Assembly (NCBI GenBank): GCA_034696485.1
Contig: JAQIWT010000109.1
Coordinates: 1-35,067, forward strand
DNA length: 35,067 nucleotides
Direction of reading: 5' to 3'
Source of the DNA: Isohypsibius dastychi
Taxonomy: Eukaryota; Tardigrada; Eutardigrada; Parachela; Isohypsibiidae
Part shown: in pieces, positions 20,105 to 32,436 of the stretch
How the letters are laid out: the number at the start of each line of letters is the position of its first letter
How positions within the stretch are numbered: position 1 is the first letter of the stretch
Program-made: the position numbers and the translations under genes
Notes under the pieces: generated by a model
Database searches by the model: none
Told to the model about the DNA's origin: nothing
What the model saw: the letters and a program-made list of their open reading frames with translations, nothing else

Positions 20105-23055
20105 TCAACTAAAAGCTGCATCTACTCGTGCTAGCGTTTTACAAAAGTCGTCGCTATCACTGCAGAAATAAGACGCTCCACAGTCAAAGTACATGGAGTT
20201 GGTATCTTGATTCCACATATCGGTGCAGTGATTCTGCGAATATCCAACGCAATACATGCTTGAGTCAAAGTAGTCACACTCTAGCCTCAGAAGATTACGG
20301 AGGTTGTATTTTGCGATCAAGGCTGTAACAGTGAAATGTTTGTCAATTTTCGCAGATCTCAAGTATAGAGAAAGTCGAATTCTTACCTTGAATGACATCA
20401 TTTTTGTTTTCACGTCTGACGAAATCCTTCCAGAGTTTGGCATTCGGATAGAAGCAGGTCTCCGACTCAAACTTCTGACTAGTTGACGATCGAAGCATCA
20501 CACAGCTTCTTTGGAGCTGCTCTGTTGAAAGATTATAAAGACGCATCAGTCGCATTATAAAGATGTATTTCGCTATGTTGCTTACCATTCTGTCTGTCTT
20601 TCCATCTGCTTTGCCACACTGCTGCCAACTGACACTTTGCGTACTGGGTCTGTTCACCGGGTTCCCCGTCCATATAGCAGTCTGTTTCACTGTGACCTTT
20701 ACAGTAAAAAGGCATGTTTTGGGGCACAATACACACTGTTCGCTTGTGATCTTTGAACAAAGCTGAGACTTGTTTATCTGGAAACAGAAAGTGAGCTCTA
20801 GTTGTGAAGGAAAAGTGACCATACAAACCTGCTATTGGTGTGTTCGAAAGAGCTCTCACGAACGGGGTAGTAAGTCTTCTAATTCCTCTGTTTTCGTTCG
20901 TCGTTGAAACACAGCCAATCGAGCTACTTGGCGAACTTCCCTGGTTTTGCAGAAAGCAAATAGTGTAGTTGGTCGAGACTGTAGGTTTGCGGGCTATGAG
21001 ACCACCTGGCTTTGGCTTGTGCGGCACTTGTGCTACAACGAGAATATTCTGCTTAATAATCAAAGGAAGAAAGTGCAGTGAGCTTTATTCAAACAACCTC
21101 GAGGTATAAGCGAGTGATCACACGAATGCGAGAAGATTACATTTTTTCGCCTCATGTGAAAATAGTAGAAACCAACTCAATATACCTTCTTCCGAACATA
21201 TGGATTTTAAATTTGGATTTCAGGAGAATTTGCTGACCTGGGGGAGAAAGTGCGTTAGTCGCTGCAGTCTCCACAGTGGGCTCCATCCCAGGACCTCCAG
21301 AGTTTTGAGCATGCGCGGTGATTTCACCAAGAATTCGGTCACCTGTGGACTGCACGTGTAATTATACTAAATGCAAGGCTTTTGTAGTCGTTACCGTCTT
21401 TTAGCGGATCTCCTCCCTTTATGATTCCCCGCCAGGGCAACCCTCCAGAGCACATATCGAAGTTTTTCCTGGTGTTGTCACAGATTGCCAAACCAGAGCA
21501 TTCGAAAATGTTTGAAGTCTGAATGGCGCACATTGCAACTAGCTCATGGGCTTTCTCCCTCCTTTTTGGTACTTCTGACATGTCAAGGACACCTGTGAAC
21601 ACAGAGACCCTGAAATGGTCATTTTTCACAAGTTACTCCTGCGCGAACCATCAGCTTCGTGCCAAGGATGCGAGATGTTTTCCCCTTTACAGTCGTGCAA
21701 CATGTATTCTTGGTCTGTTGCGTCAAGCTTGTGTCTTGTCGGATCGATGCTGCATTCCCCCTGACAAGTCAACTGGAAGTCCGTGTAATACAAACACTGA
21801 AACAAGGAGCGTGAGTGACTTCAGTCAAATTTTGAAAAGGGCAGTTTGTGAACGCTGAATGAGCCTTTTTCTAACGCATACCTGGATGATCCGGTCATCG
21901 TCGGCACCATCCCGTTTCTGCCGTTGTCCAACTCGCCTTCTTCTTATTCCCATGACAGATGGTGCTTTCAAGTTTGTCGTTATGATCCCTCGCATGACTT
22001 TTCCTGAAATCAGTTCTCCGTACAAAGAGCACTAGCCCACCCTAGTTTTGCGGAATTACCTTCACCAAGTGGATCACCTTCCGTTGTCTTGCCATTCCAT
22101 TCAAGTCCACCATCACAGCTGCTCGTCATTCCATCCGCACTGCTACACATGTATGAGCTGCGACAGTTGAATCGACGATCTTTGGAAAACGTACAAGCAG
22201 CCACGATTTTCTCTGGCTGACCCGTTGGGATAAGTTCTACCTCGATCCAAGGTGGTAGGATGCCTACATACCCCTCCAGCTCAAGTAAAACTTGACTTAG
22301 TTAGATAGTATATACGTCAGTACCGTCATCACTTTGCCAAGTATGGAACACAGGTACACCATTTTCAACGCACTGTCGCATCATGATACGGCTGTTTGAT
22401 GTCGGTTCTACTCGGTACTCATACAGATCAACCGTACAAAGTTGGAAGCACTTTAGAAATCCACTGTTGAGAAACTGGCACTGCACAATATTTTGATCGA
22501 CGGAGCCTGGTGCAAGTGACGTAATCTGTGATTGCTCTTTCAATTTATGTCGACTAGGGGCATTGCGATCCACAGCTGTGCGACTCTCTTCTCTGGACAC
22601 AACTGTCGGCGACGGCACGTTTTGTAAGGAGTTGTCATCTAATTCAGAATCTGAATCAAATAAACCGCACTCCTGTTCAGAGTAGCCGATTCTCCGTAAG
22701 GACACCCACCTGTTGATTGACTCGTCCTTGACTGCCTTCTTTCTGGTTCGACCGGGTCATCGGTTTCTTCTGGGAGAAAAGTGAAGTTTGGACACTCGTC
22801 GGGAGGAGCAATCATCTGACCCCCTTGAGGCACACATAACAGCCATCCCAACTGGATGTAGGTGGCGTTCGGTATCATAGAATTCACATCGAGAAAATCA
22901 TCGACTGTGACTTGAAACGCTTTGGCGATGTTGAATAAACAATCAAACTTCCTGACTTTGTAAGTCTGTAGATGCAAGTCATTGCAGCGTGTACTTGATT
23001 CCTGAGCTATGACAGACAAGGATCCAAAGACAACAATCACACTGGGAATTAACAT
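20105..23055 (-). CDS. LysM protein with duplicated Cys-rich unit fused to the four-module Cys-rich region
   Basis: Eleven exons on the minus strand: 23055-22710, 22650-22324, 22290-22060, 22003-21882, 21796-21649, 21592-21395, 21342-21238, 21032-20829, 20777-20586, 20521-20387 and 20322-20105, 741 residues, phases consistent. The signal peptide (MLIPSVIVVFGSLSVIA) starts at the first true ATG. LysM spans about 31-75 (YKVRKFDCLFNIAKAF..IQLGWLLCVP). A unit of two Cys domains occurs twice (QFLNSGFLKC..CVENG then FSKDRRFNC..GDPLGEG; LYYTDFQLTC..CKGEN then QTSNIFEC..GDPLKDG). The last four exons are modules 1-4 of the neighbouring family. They lack their own signal exon, and their phase-1 entry matches the upstream donor, so I join them. 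LysM binds GlcNAc polymers such as chitin. The 33-bp intron at 22291-22323 is the weakest junction. Confidence 0.7.
21084..21089 (-). terminator. Intronic AATAAA polyadenylation signal
   Basis: AATAAA on the minus strand lies inside the 205-bp intron between the LysM half and the four-module half. Reading on past the donor at 21237, the frame stays open and stops at 21152, before this signal, so a shorter secreted isoform could end here. Confidence 0.5.
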
Positions 23056-23963
23056 GATAAACAATAGCAACCTTCGAAATGCCACTGCGTGTTTGGTGTC
23101 AGCGCCTGAGTAAACTTGATTTTACCGGATGTTAAGCGATTATTTTCCTGATATGTGAGGTTGAACCTGCTTTATTACGCTCCAGGCTGGAAAGAATGTA
23201 CAAGTGACAAAACCTGCTATGTATTGGTTAGACACCCGACTGCACGGAATAAATCGTCATAGCACCGAAATGGAGAGATTTATTGTCTTGTTGTGGAACT
23301 TTCCAGGGAGCACAGAGTATCATCTTGAGTTTCAGCCAAAGTGTGAGAAAATTGGTTCAGAAATCGCGATTTTTTAGCGACAGCTAGCAACCTGCTTTCA
23401 GGTTGATTGTTAACAAATCTGCAGTGGATGTTTTTTCCATCCTAGACCAAGTATAATGGTTCATCTCGACCTTGTGACCGTAAAAGGCGCCTTGAACCTA
23501 ATAGGATAAGGTCCGCAAAACAAAAAAAGCAAGAACCACAGATAAATATGCCATACCGACCGTAGACCACGCTGAGAAAACTTTTGGAGGGTTAAGAACA
23601 CGTGACTGCACATTGTCCTGTATTGAACAGTTTCGACCAACGTCTACCCTGTGACATTCTTGAGGTGAATGTCAGTATGGTCAATCGTGCCCAAGGAATA
23701 TGCAGTATCCTTCTTCGCTTAAATGCACGAGAATCGAATCAACTGTAGACGACCTGGGTCGATAAGGAGAGCTTTGTTCATCTCGACCATGAATGATTAA
23801 AATCTCCAGCCATTACCCCAGCCATTACCCCATTTATAAAATGCTCGGATCAACCAGACAAACTCGTGATGCTGTTAAAAGAATAATCCAGGACTAGCTA
23901 GTCAATAACAAAAACTAGTACAAAAGTAGTAAGTATAAATATCGATGTTGCTGTTCCGTAGTG
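23056..23963. other. Intergenic, 5' of the LysM gene and 3' of the KChIP gene
   Basis: About 900 bp without a supported gene. A 13-bp motif (CAGCCATTACCCC) occurs twice in tandem near 23808-23833. Confidence 0.5.
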
Positions 23964-26900
23964 TCACCGCACAACACCGCCGTTGAGCGTGCCGATAGTC
24001 TTGCTGATGTCATGATCCTAATGAAAATGTAAGTATCATCATCTTAATGTGAGAAAGTATAACTTATGATTCAATATTTGAGTACTCTAGTTCCATTCTC
24101 TACGTGGAATGAGCTCAAAAAATGGGATGGGATAACTTACATGATGGCAGGCATGGACGAACTCCTCAAACGACACGATTCCGTCCCCATTCACATCCAT
24201 TTTCTGTAATTAAGGCATCTGGTGTTACGAGTCAAAACAGGCAATCAATAGGGTTCAGGTAATCTCGAAATCCTGCTGAGTGCTTGAGTCTCAAAAAAGC
24301 GAAGGTGCAATTCATACCTGAAACACATGGGTGGCGTGCCCAACGACCTTTTCCACATCCAATCTGGCTGATTGGCCGGCTGGCGCTTCCGATCGCATTT
24401 CATAGACGGCGGATACAATTTCCACTAACTCATTCTACGACACAAAAGCGTAAAAGCGATTATCTGCACGACAGGCATGAAAGGAGGTCATCAACAGGAA
24501 CCGATGAGCAGCTGCCTACAATTATAAGGCTTGACAAAGAATGTTCCGGAATCTCAACGCATTACAGGAAATTATGCTTCGGTTCCCCAATTGGCGGCAA
24601 ACAATCAATTATTCAAAACCTGAAACGGCCGACCGTAAACATTTCGTAGTATGACTACTCGTTGGCTGGCTCAACGTTTTGCAGTCACTCAGGAAACAAA
24701 CAACCGCAGATCTCGATATTCCGTAGAAAACACGGCAAAATCTCGTACTCCTGTCGGTCATGGCTATAACGATTCCTCATGATTCTACCATGTTACATCA
24801 TTCGAGCAGAAGAAACTCAGAACTCGGTTAACTCGCAAATCAAACTCACCAAAATACAACCAAAGTCAGTTACAAGTTAACCCAAAGTATTAGCCATGAC
24901 AGTCCCGGTGGGCTTCAAGGTCCGCAGTCCGCACCCATTTCGCTACGTACATGATGTGCTAATCGCACGGTTCCGACATAAATGAGCAAAAAATGTTTAC
25001 TTCCACAAGTGACATGTTTGTTCCGTATCCCACAAACCTCCTCACCCTTAAGGAGTCTTGAACTTTCAGCTTCACATTCCTAAACCCCATGGTGACTTTC
25101 CTCAATATCTTGGTTTACTTCGCAGAAATGTGTTAAACCTGTATGGCAAGTTCAGCGGTGTTCATGGTGGAACCACCCTTTCTTCGATTAACTGTCAATC
25201 GCCACGGCTCATTGCCTTCGTCAGTTTGTTTGACAACCAAAAATAGCGCAAAAGTGCCAATCACTTACACTGGATCGATTCTCACTTTCAGGAAAAGGAG
25301 CAGTCAGTTTTGTTCGGAAAATGTACCTTTGTCAAGTAACCGTTTTTGTCGATGTCGTACAAGTTGAAAATCCATTGTAATTTCTCCTCTTTGGTTCCGC
25401 GTGACAAGACGGACATTCCGAGAAGAAAGGCTTGGAACGTTACATTTCCGTCGACGTTTCTTTCGAATGTATCAAAAACATACCCGGCGTACCGATTTGA
25501 GCCTGAAAGTAAATGGATCGCCCAATCAAATAAACACACCTTAGCGCCTTGTATTTAGTCATGGATTCAGTGACCAAGAATTACGATTAATTTCATGTGT
25601 TTGCGTTCAGTGTGTATTCATCGCAGTAAGCATTTCCATATTTAAAGTTTATCAGTTGAATTCGTGGGCAAACAGCTTCTCCTTTGAGATTCTGTCATCC
25701 TAGTTTTCGTGTAAACCGATGGTTTTGCGTGATGCCCTGCCTGATGAAATATAAGTCAATCGTATAGGTGCTGAAACCCTTAAACATAAGTTGATTTCCA
25801 ACACAAGCAAAACAGTTCATCAGAGGTACCCAGTACCATAAATCCACCATTAGGTGATAACTGCTGACAACAATGGTTGAATACAGACAGTTTGCACAAC
25901 CCGAGCGTTTTGACTTCGAAAGGTCAAAGCCATTCGAAGTGAACTACGAAACCTCAGAACTGCAAGAAGTTCGAATCAACTTCTATGCGCCGCAAAAATC
26001 ACCTTTGCATTGTGAATTGCATTGATTTTCTATTCTATGCTCAGCGTTCATATTAACTTCGAAGCTCAGCTATTCTGTATCTGATATTTCAGTGAAGATA
26101 CGTGGTACTTTCTCCAACTTCAAGACGGACGCATACTTTTATCGTAATTGCATAGGGATGACGTCGTGATGGGGACACCCGACATCTTAGAAACTCATCT
26201 TTACGAACCTTACGTCCTATTTGCAATCAGTGACCCGTTCTATTTACGCACTTGATATATTCTTGGAATTTTAACTCAGGTAACGCTTCCAGAAAGACAA
26301 TTTCAGTAATCTATTCTAGCATCTTCGTTGACTGATGTAAGTGACTGAAGCATGTCGACCAGCCTGATACAAACTAACCAGCAGAACGCGTAGGAAAAAC
26401 CGTGCTATTTCAGACAGGTGCGATTAAACGAACTGAAGAATTTGGACTAGAAACACAGCTTGAAAAGAAGCATTTTGAAGTAGTCCACCTGATTCTCCGC
26501 CAAACTCGCTCATCATACGTTGAAGGAATTGAGTTCTTAAATTATCCGCGAATGAACGTGTATAATTTACGCCGTCTTATTATTGAAAGCAAAATTTACG
26601 TAACGCTGATTGGAAAAAGAAAAATGAGAACCCGAAATGTAACATACCTCCCATCGGGAAAAATTTCTTGTACATGTTGCGGAACTGATCTTTTGTGATG
26701 AAACCAGCCGGACATTCATGCTTGAATTCGCGATACAAGAGATTCACTTCTTTGCGACTGAATCTGCTCGTATTTTCCAAGTTCGTCAGCAGGGCTCTGG
26801 TATCAGATCGCATAAGGAGACGAACTCTAGGTTCATTCTCTAACAAATCATGATCTTCCTTGTCAGCGATCATTTCATTATCGCCAGCAAATGTATCAGC

Positions 26901-27038
26901 CGATTCGCCATTGTTTGAGGCATATAGATATGCAGAGCCTGAAATACGAAGAGTGAACAAATGAAATATTGATGGACATCCAAACATACTTCTTTTAGTT
27001 CGAAGTCCTCGCGTGAAAATGCAGCGCAGATTGTTCAT
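23964..27038 (-). CDS. KChIP-like neuronal calcium sensor (EF-hand)
   Basis: Six exons on the minus strand: 27038-26990, 26938-26648, 25502-25327, 24434-24318, 24203-24141 and 24017-23964, 249 residues with all phases consistent. The variable N-terminus MNNLRC has no Gly2, so it cannot be N-myristoylated like recoverin or NCS-1. EF1 (YREFKHECPAGFITK) has the Cys-Pro pair that disables it. EF2 (FERNVDGNVTFQAF) lacks the acidic last ligand. EF3 (DIDKNGYLTKNE) and EF4 (DVNGDGIVSFEE) are canonical. Two inactive and two active hands and the FFPMG and LSRGTKEEKLQW motifs match Kv-channel-interacting proteins, which bind Kv4 N-termini and tune A-type currents. The length suits the family (216-256). 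Introns of 1145 and 883 bp are the longest in the window. Confidence 0.9.
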
Positions 27039-28032
27039 TTTCTTCCAGATATGCAAAGCGTATAAAAAAGCTGTAGAGGCTAAGAAGAGGTGATAATAAA
27101 ACCCACGGAAATGTCAGAGGTACATTAGTAGTGCAAGGATATATTTTTACAGGGACTAGAAATCGATACCCGAAAGCACTGGTTCGTTGCGGAATCGCTG
27201 GGATCAAGTGTAGAAATCGATAACGTTTACCTGTTATGACGTCAATGCTTCCCTGCTTGCTTCCTTTTTCGGTGTAATGCTTTTGTGGAGATGTCTTGTG
27301 GGAGAGGGGAAATGGAAAGCAGTTTACCGCGAAGTATGCAAATTTCAAAGGAGGACCTTTTAAGCGGCTAGAGCAGACCTGCTGCAACTATGCTCAAAAA
27401 GGTATCTCGCATGACAAAGAAGTAGTCCGCGATCGAAATTTTGATATAATTCCATGTGATTCTGTAGAGAATATCATCAGTATTTCCGTCTGCTATTGGT
27501 ATTATTCGGAGCAGTCATAAATTGACAAAGTTTGTCTTCCTGTCATCGTCGAACGCGTATGCAATGTTAGACAAGGCGAGATGACACAATCAAGGAACAA
27601 CCAGAGCATCCCTCATGCGTGCCGATACCCCGAAAAATGAACATTTTCAAAAATCATAACTACTCTTGATGAGAATGCCAACGGCAGATGAGTAATTTTG
27701 AGTATTTTTCGAATTTTGGGCCACAACGTAGGACCCAAATGTTGCTAGAGTCGAACAAATTATTAGCCCGATTATTAGTGAGAAACGATAATGTGTAGTG
27801 GAAGTATGCCAGCTCTAACAAACTCTACATTATCCAGTGTCAACGGTTCCTCGTTAACGAACTGGGTAGTGATCTTTGGTATTCACCGTACGCACATAAG
27901 CAACCACATGGGTAGGTTTTCCGAGTAGTTTTTGGCACTTTAATACGATAAAAAGAGTCAAACAAGAAGGATGAGAACACGGCATAGCAGAAATTCTACC
28001 AGTAAGGGCGAACAGAACTCACTTCCCCAAAT
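27039..28032. other. Intergenic, upstream of the KChIP-like gene
   Basis: About 1 kb without a supported gene. A minus-strand ATTAAA (27939-27944) about 90 bases past the gamma-tubulin complex gene stop is a possible polyadenylation signal. Confidence 0.45.
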
Positions 28033-31000
28033 TCACAGCGTACCTCGCAGCAAATTTCTCAGTTTTTTGGAAGCATTTTGCAGCTCAAAATACCCAGCAT
28101 AATCAACACGTAGAAACAAATCATCCACGCTGAATTCCGAAGAATCGGCCTTTCCGTTCTTTAAACCTATAAGAACATCATGTTAGCCACACTTACACCA
28201 CAAGCTATGGAGTGGATAAAATAATTCGGTTCGTAAATACCACAAACTTACTGCTCAGCAGGACCATTGTGCAGCGCTGAAAGACTAGGAACGTTTTTTG
28301 AAGTTCACTGAAAGACGACCCATTCCGCAGTTCCAAACAGAACCGAAGCGCATACCGACACATTTCCCCGATAGCTTTCGTGATTTTAGCGCCCGACTTG
28401 AGCAGACATCTGAAAAAAGCATTATCATCCGTCGTATTAACGCACATCCCATTATCACCCTCACTCGGACGTCACACGCTTTACATAACCAGAGATCACT
28501 TCTCGCAGTTCCTCAATGCTTGTAGCAGAAGATAGTGACCTTTGTAGATCCAGCCAGCTAGAAGCCACAGCATCTTCCATCATCTGTGCTTCCAGAGCAC
28601 GAAGGACCTGCCCCATTTCAGAACGGTAGATATTCAATACCCGAAGATTCTTGGGGTTTTCGACGTTGTTTTTGGTGACCAAAAGAAAGTGAGCTTGATT
28701 GATGGCCCAAATTGCTCCTTTCAGTTTCAATAACCGCCGGAACACTGTATTAGCTTGATCGATGATCTCAGGCGTAATAAGGAGGTTCAGAGGCCATTCA
28801 ACCTTTAGAAAGCACATCAAAAGATTTAAATCAGTGGAAAGGAACGACATCGTCTCTGGTCTTGTTACCTTGTAAAGTAGTCCAAGAAAGTCAGTAATAT
28901 CATATGAAATACTATCCTTCATAATGATGGCAACGGCTTCACGATCACAAAATGGCATTATTCTTGAAGCCACGGAAGATCTGTCGGGAGCTTGGTCCGC
29001 GATGCTCAGTTCGAAAATCCGCACAAAAAACGACAATTCCAGGGGACTTTTCAACGGAGCGGAAGTTATCTGAAATACAAACATGAAGCCGAAATCGACG
29101 AAATTTACCACAAATACATTTCCAGACTGGATACATTGAACAAGATCTTACTTTCTCAAAAATGCCGGATACGAAATAAGTGGCAAATTCGCCCAGGGCG
29201 AGGAAGAAATATTCATGTATGGCTGCAAGGTGGCCATCCGAAAGCAATTTTGTCCTGATCACTTTCACGAGGGTTGAATGAGCCAGATTTTCCCTTGAAA
29301 CATACAAACCCATCAGCACTATGATAACAGTCATGGTAGAAATTCGGATCTTACTGGCTAACGATCAGCGGGAAAAGATCTCGATTCATGGCCACACTGA
29401 CAAATCCAAATGACCTTCTCCAGTTTTCATCGAATCCACCAAGTGTGGAACCACTTCTCTCTGCAAGCATCTGCCGAACCCAGGTGCCGTGGTTATCTCT
29501 CGCTGTGAAGACAAACAGAAAACTGAACAACGCAACGACTATACCCCATCAATATTACGAACCTTGCTGCTGATCCAAACTGCAAGCCAGTTTTTCGCCG
29601 CTATTTAAATTTTCGGTTTCTGCTAACAACCTCTCGAGTGCTTCCGTTTTCTCAGAGAATTCTTCTAGATAAGAACTCGAAGAATCGCTGAACGAAAAAC
29701 GGAGTTTCCGTGAACCATCATGTTGTTCGTTACTGAACTTGAGGAGTGGGTGATTCGGTTGGATGTAACTAAGAAGAATCAAAGACTTCCCACAACGAAC
29801 GACATCTTCGAGAGCGTCTTTCAAGAAACATTGTGAAATTTCCTGGAAGAACAAACGTTTAAGAAACATGAAGCAAGCATCGGACCACAAAATCGGTCCG
29901 ACATTCTGATCAGGAAATTACCCATCAGCTGGCATGAACTGAAAAAAGAATTAATTTTAAATACCTGGATCGTCAGACTTTCCTCCCAATAATCCAAACA
30001 TCCTTTCTTCACATTATCTTCGTTGAAATAGACCCCGAATTCATTATGCGGGTCAGCGAACTTTCCGTCAAAAGCGAGATTATTCGCGAAGAAAATGAAA
30101 GGCTGAATTGTTTCTTGGAACAAATGGAGAACCAGATGGACTACACTCGGCGAGGCAGAAACATCGATGGATAAGGTGAACAGGAACTCCAACAAAGGGT
30201 AAACGGATGGAGATGTCGGCCGTATAAGGTTAGCCACAGCCCATTTGCAAATCTGCAACAGGAAACTTTTTGTAAAATAAATGCCGCTCCGTTTTCAGCG
30301 ATTTCCGCTACTGAAAAACGAAACTGCGCTAATTTCCGTTCCAATTTCTGCTTTGTGTCCGTAACCAGGAAAGCAGTATTTTCAAGGAGAATTTATCTAC
30401 AAATTAAATCTTTTACCTTTTTTACAGTCAGAAGTGGAGACCAGAACCGATCAGGTACACATCCGGCTGCCGGTAAACACTTCTTTTTCCGACACGCCAG
30501 TCCAAACTGCGAGATCCACGAGCTCATATACTCTTCGAGGCAACTCACAAATATCCTGATTGTGTCGGAAGAGGGAACAGATTCCAGCGAACGCAATTCA
30601 GCTAGCGTACTTTGAATATAGAGAACGTCTTTCCCAATAGAGACAGCTACGGTGCAGATGGACTCCACAGCCGGAAAACAAATTCCTATCACGTGGACTG
30701 GCTGAATAAGGCTAAAAAATCAAATAAATAGTTTTATCGGTTTTCGAAGTAAACAAGCCATTGATCAAGCTTCTGTACGTTTGAGACTGACCGGAACTCG
30801 CAAATCGTATGATCTACTAGGTAAATGGCAGACTGCTGACCACATGCGGTTTTGACAATTTCGTCGATGAAATCCAATTGCTTGAATTGGAGAGGATTTT
30901 CGCGCGGCGAATTTTCCAAAGCCGATTCGATGTGAAAATTCGCAAGCTCTTCGGAGACCAACAGCGATCCAATGTACAATCTGGGTCTTGCTGTCGCTGC

Positions 31001-32436
31001 GGCTGACTGCGAAAATACTTCAGGAATTTGGGGAGCAATATCCAAAGATAATCGTGATTTATCGAGAACGACGGTCGGAATGGGAGCCGGAAGCTTACTT
31101 CGTGTGGCCCTCACTTCTTCGAAGATTGAGCTGTAAATTCCAAAATGTTATTGAAAAGATGTCAGGAAAATTCGAAATAAAACAAGCCAAAAACATAACT
31201 GAACTAAGTGAGTAATTATATCAACAAGTTGTGAGTTATTTTAGAAATATTAAAGGATTAATCCGATGACCATTCAAACCCTACTTTTATCGTTAAAATG
31301 AAGGATTAAAATGCTCCTGAAAAAAACGTCTGATTTTGGTTAAGAAATTTCAACGTTACACATCCAGAAAATGTGCAAAATAACGCAAAATAATCAAGAA
31401 GAAACAGACAAAATCCAGATGCCTTTCAGAAATTATCTCTCAACTTAAGCGATATCGTTGAGAAAATATTATTACTGATCCGCTAGAAATACTCACAACG
31501 AAACTGCTCGTGGCACTCGGGGATACGGGATGCTACTCCAATCAGTGGCGTGGAAGACCGGTTTTCTCGGCTAAAAAGCAAGTTTGGTTTCTTATTTTTT
31601 TGTCCTCCATGATCAGAAACGAGAAAATAATTCAGGTCACCTGGTTTAACTTGATGTTTTCGGAACTAGACTTATCTGCGAGAGCCCGCCAAACCCAGTT
31701 GCCGCTGCCAGAATTTTTCTGGAAAAAAAACAAGAAAATAACTGAAAGAAATTAGAAACCGTCTCCATTTACAATTTATTCGAACCACGACAATTTTCGG
31801 AACTAAATTTTTTTCTTCGTTTGCGTCAGTTTACTTACCTGTTTAAGTCTCGCAAGAACAGAATGCTCTTGATAATCTTTCCAGTTAGTTGGTCCAAACA
31901 GTTTCTCTGGCTTTCCGGTCCTCCAGATGTCTTGGGAATCTATCATTCCAGCTCTTGATTTCGGAGCTTGAACAATGTTTTGTTCTCGAACGAGAGAAAT
32001 CAGAGATTCCAGAACATCCGCATTTTCTAAAAACAAAAAAACCTCATACGATGGGTTGAAGCCTTTCCGGAATCTTGGGTTACTCACCAAAACGAACAAA
32101 ATCTCCAGCGAGTTTCAGAAACGCTTTGATCGGTTCCAAGGCCAAGTCCATGTTCCAGGGATTGAATTCATGAACCTTTTCGATCGCAGATGTAACAGCC
32201 AGCCGGAACTCCTCCTCGTCTTCCCATTCGTCGCGATGAGGTGATCCAAACAAGCAAGATTTCCAGAAAAACCGAAATAATTCCTCTTTTTTTATGGGAC
32301 TGCAGTCAGAACCAAGATCTTCAACAGCTCCGCGACACGTCGATGAATTTGGACCAGATGAAGTATTTGGTTCGACGAGAGCGGATATTAGATTCCGAAT
32401 TCTGCCATTCACTGAAATATCCGTGGTCACAGCCAT
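28033..32436 (-). CDS. Gamma-tubulin complex component, GCP5-like
   Basis: Fifteen exons on the minus strand: 32436-32088, 32026-31839, 31718-31641, 31570-31497, 31130-30755, 30701-30417, 30347-30312, 30252-29965, 29905-29563, 29502-29355, 29293-29152, 29069-28869, 28802-28465, 28409-28252 and 28166-28033, 1045 residues with phases consistent. The middle carries GKFADPHNEFGVYF, DYWEESLTIQ and CGKSLILL, the GRIP1 end. The C-terminus has YKVEWPLNLLITPEI, FRRLLKLKGAIWAIN and RSEMGQVLRALEAQM, the gamma-tubulin-binding GRIP2 region. The family nucleates microtubules in the ring complex. The length best matches GCP5 (about 1000) rather than GCP2-4 (650-900) or GCP6 (longer); the GCP5 choice is inference. 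The short exon 30347-30312 (36 bp) is the weakest. Confidence 0.88.

Noticed and set aside
21121-21180. Separate start (MRRKNVIF..) for the four-module half of the LysM gene
   Set aside because: Its phase would fit, but the 19 residues have no hydrophobic core, unlike the signal peptides of members A and B.
24284-24649. Plus-strand open frame of 121 codons
   Set aside because: It is antisense to the EF-hand exon 24434-24318 and starts at a non-ATG codon.
26402-26698. Plus-strand open frame of 98 codons
   Set aside because: It starts at GTG, overlaps the coding exon of the KChIP-like gene in antisense, and has no recognisable domain.
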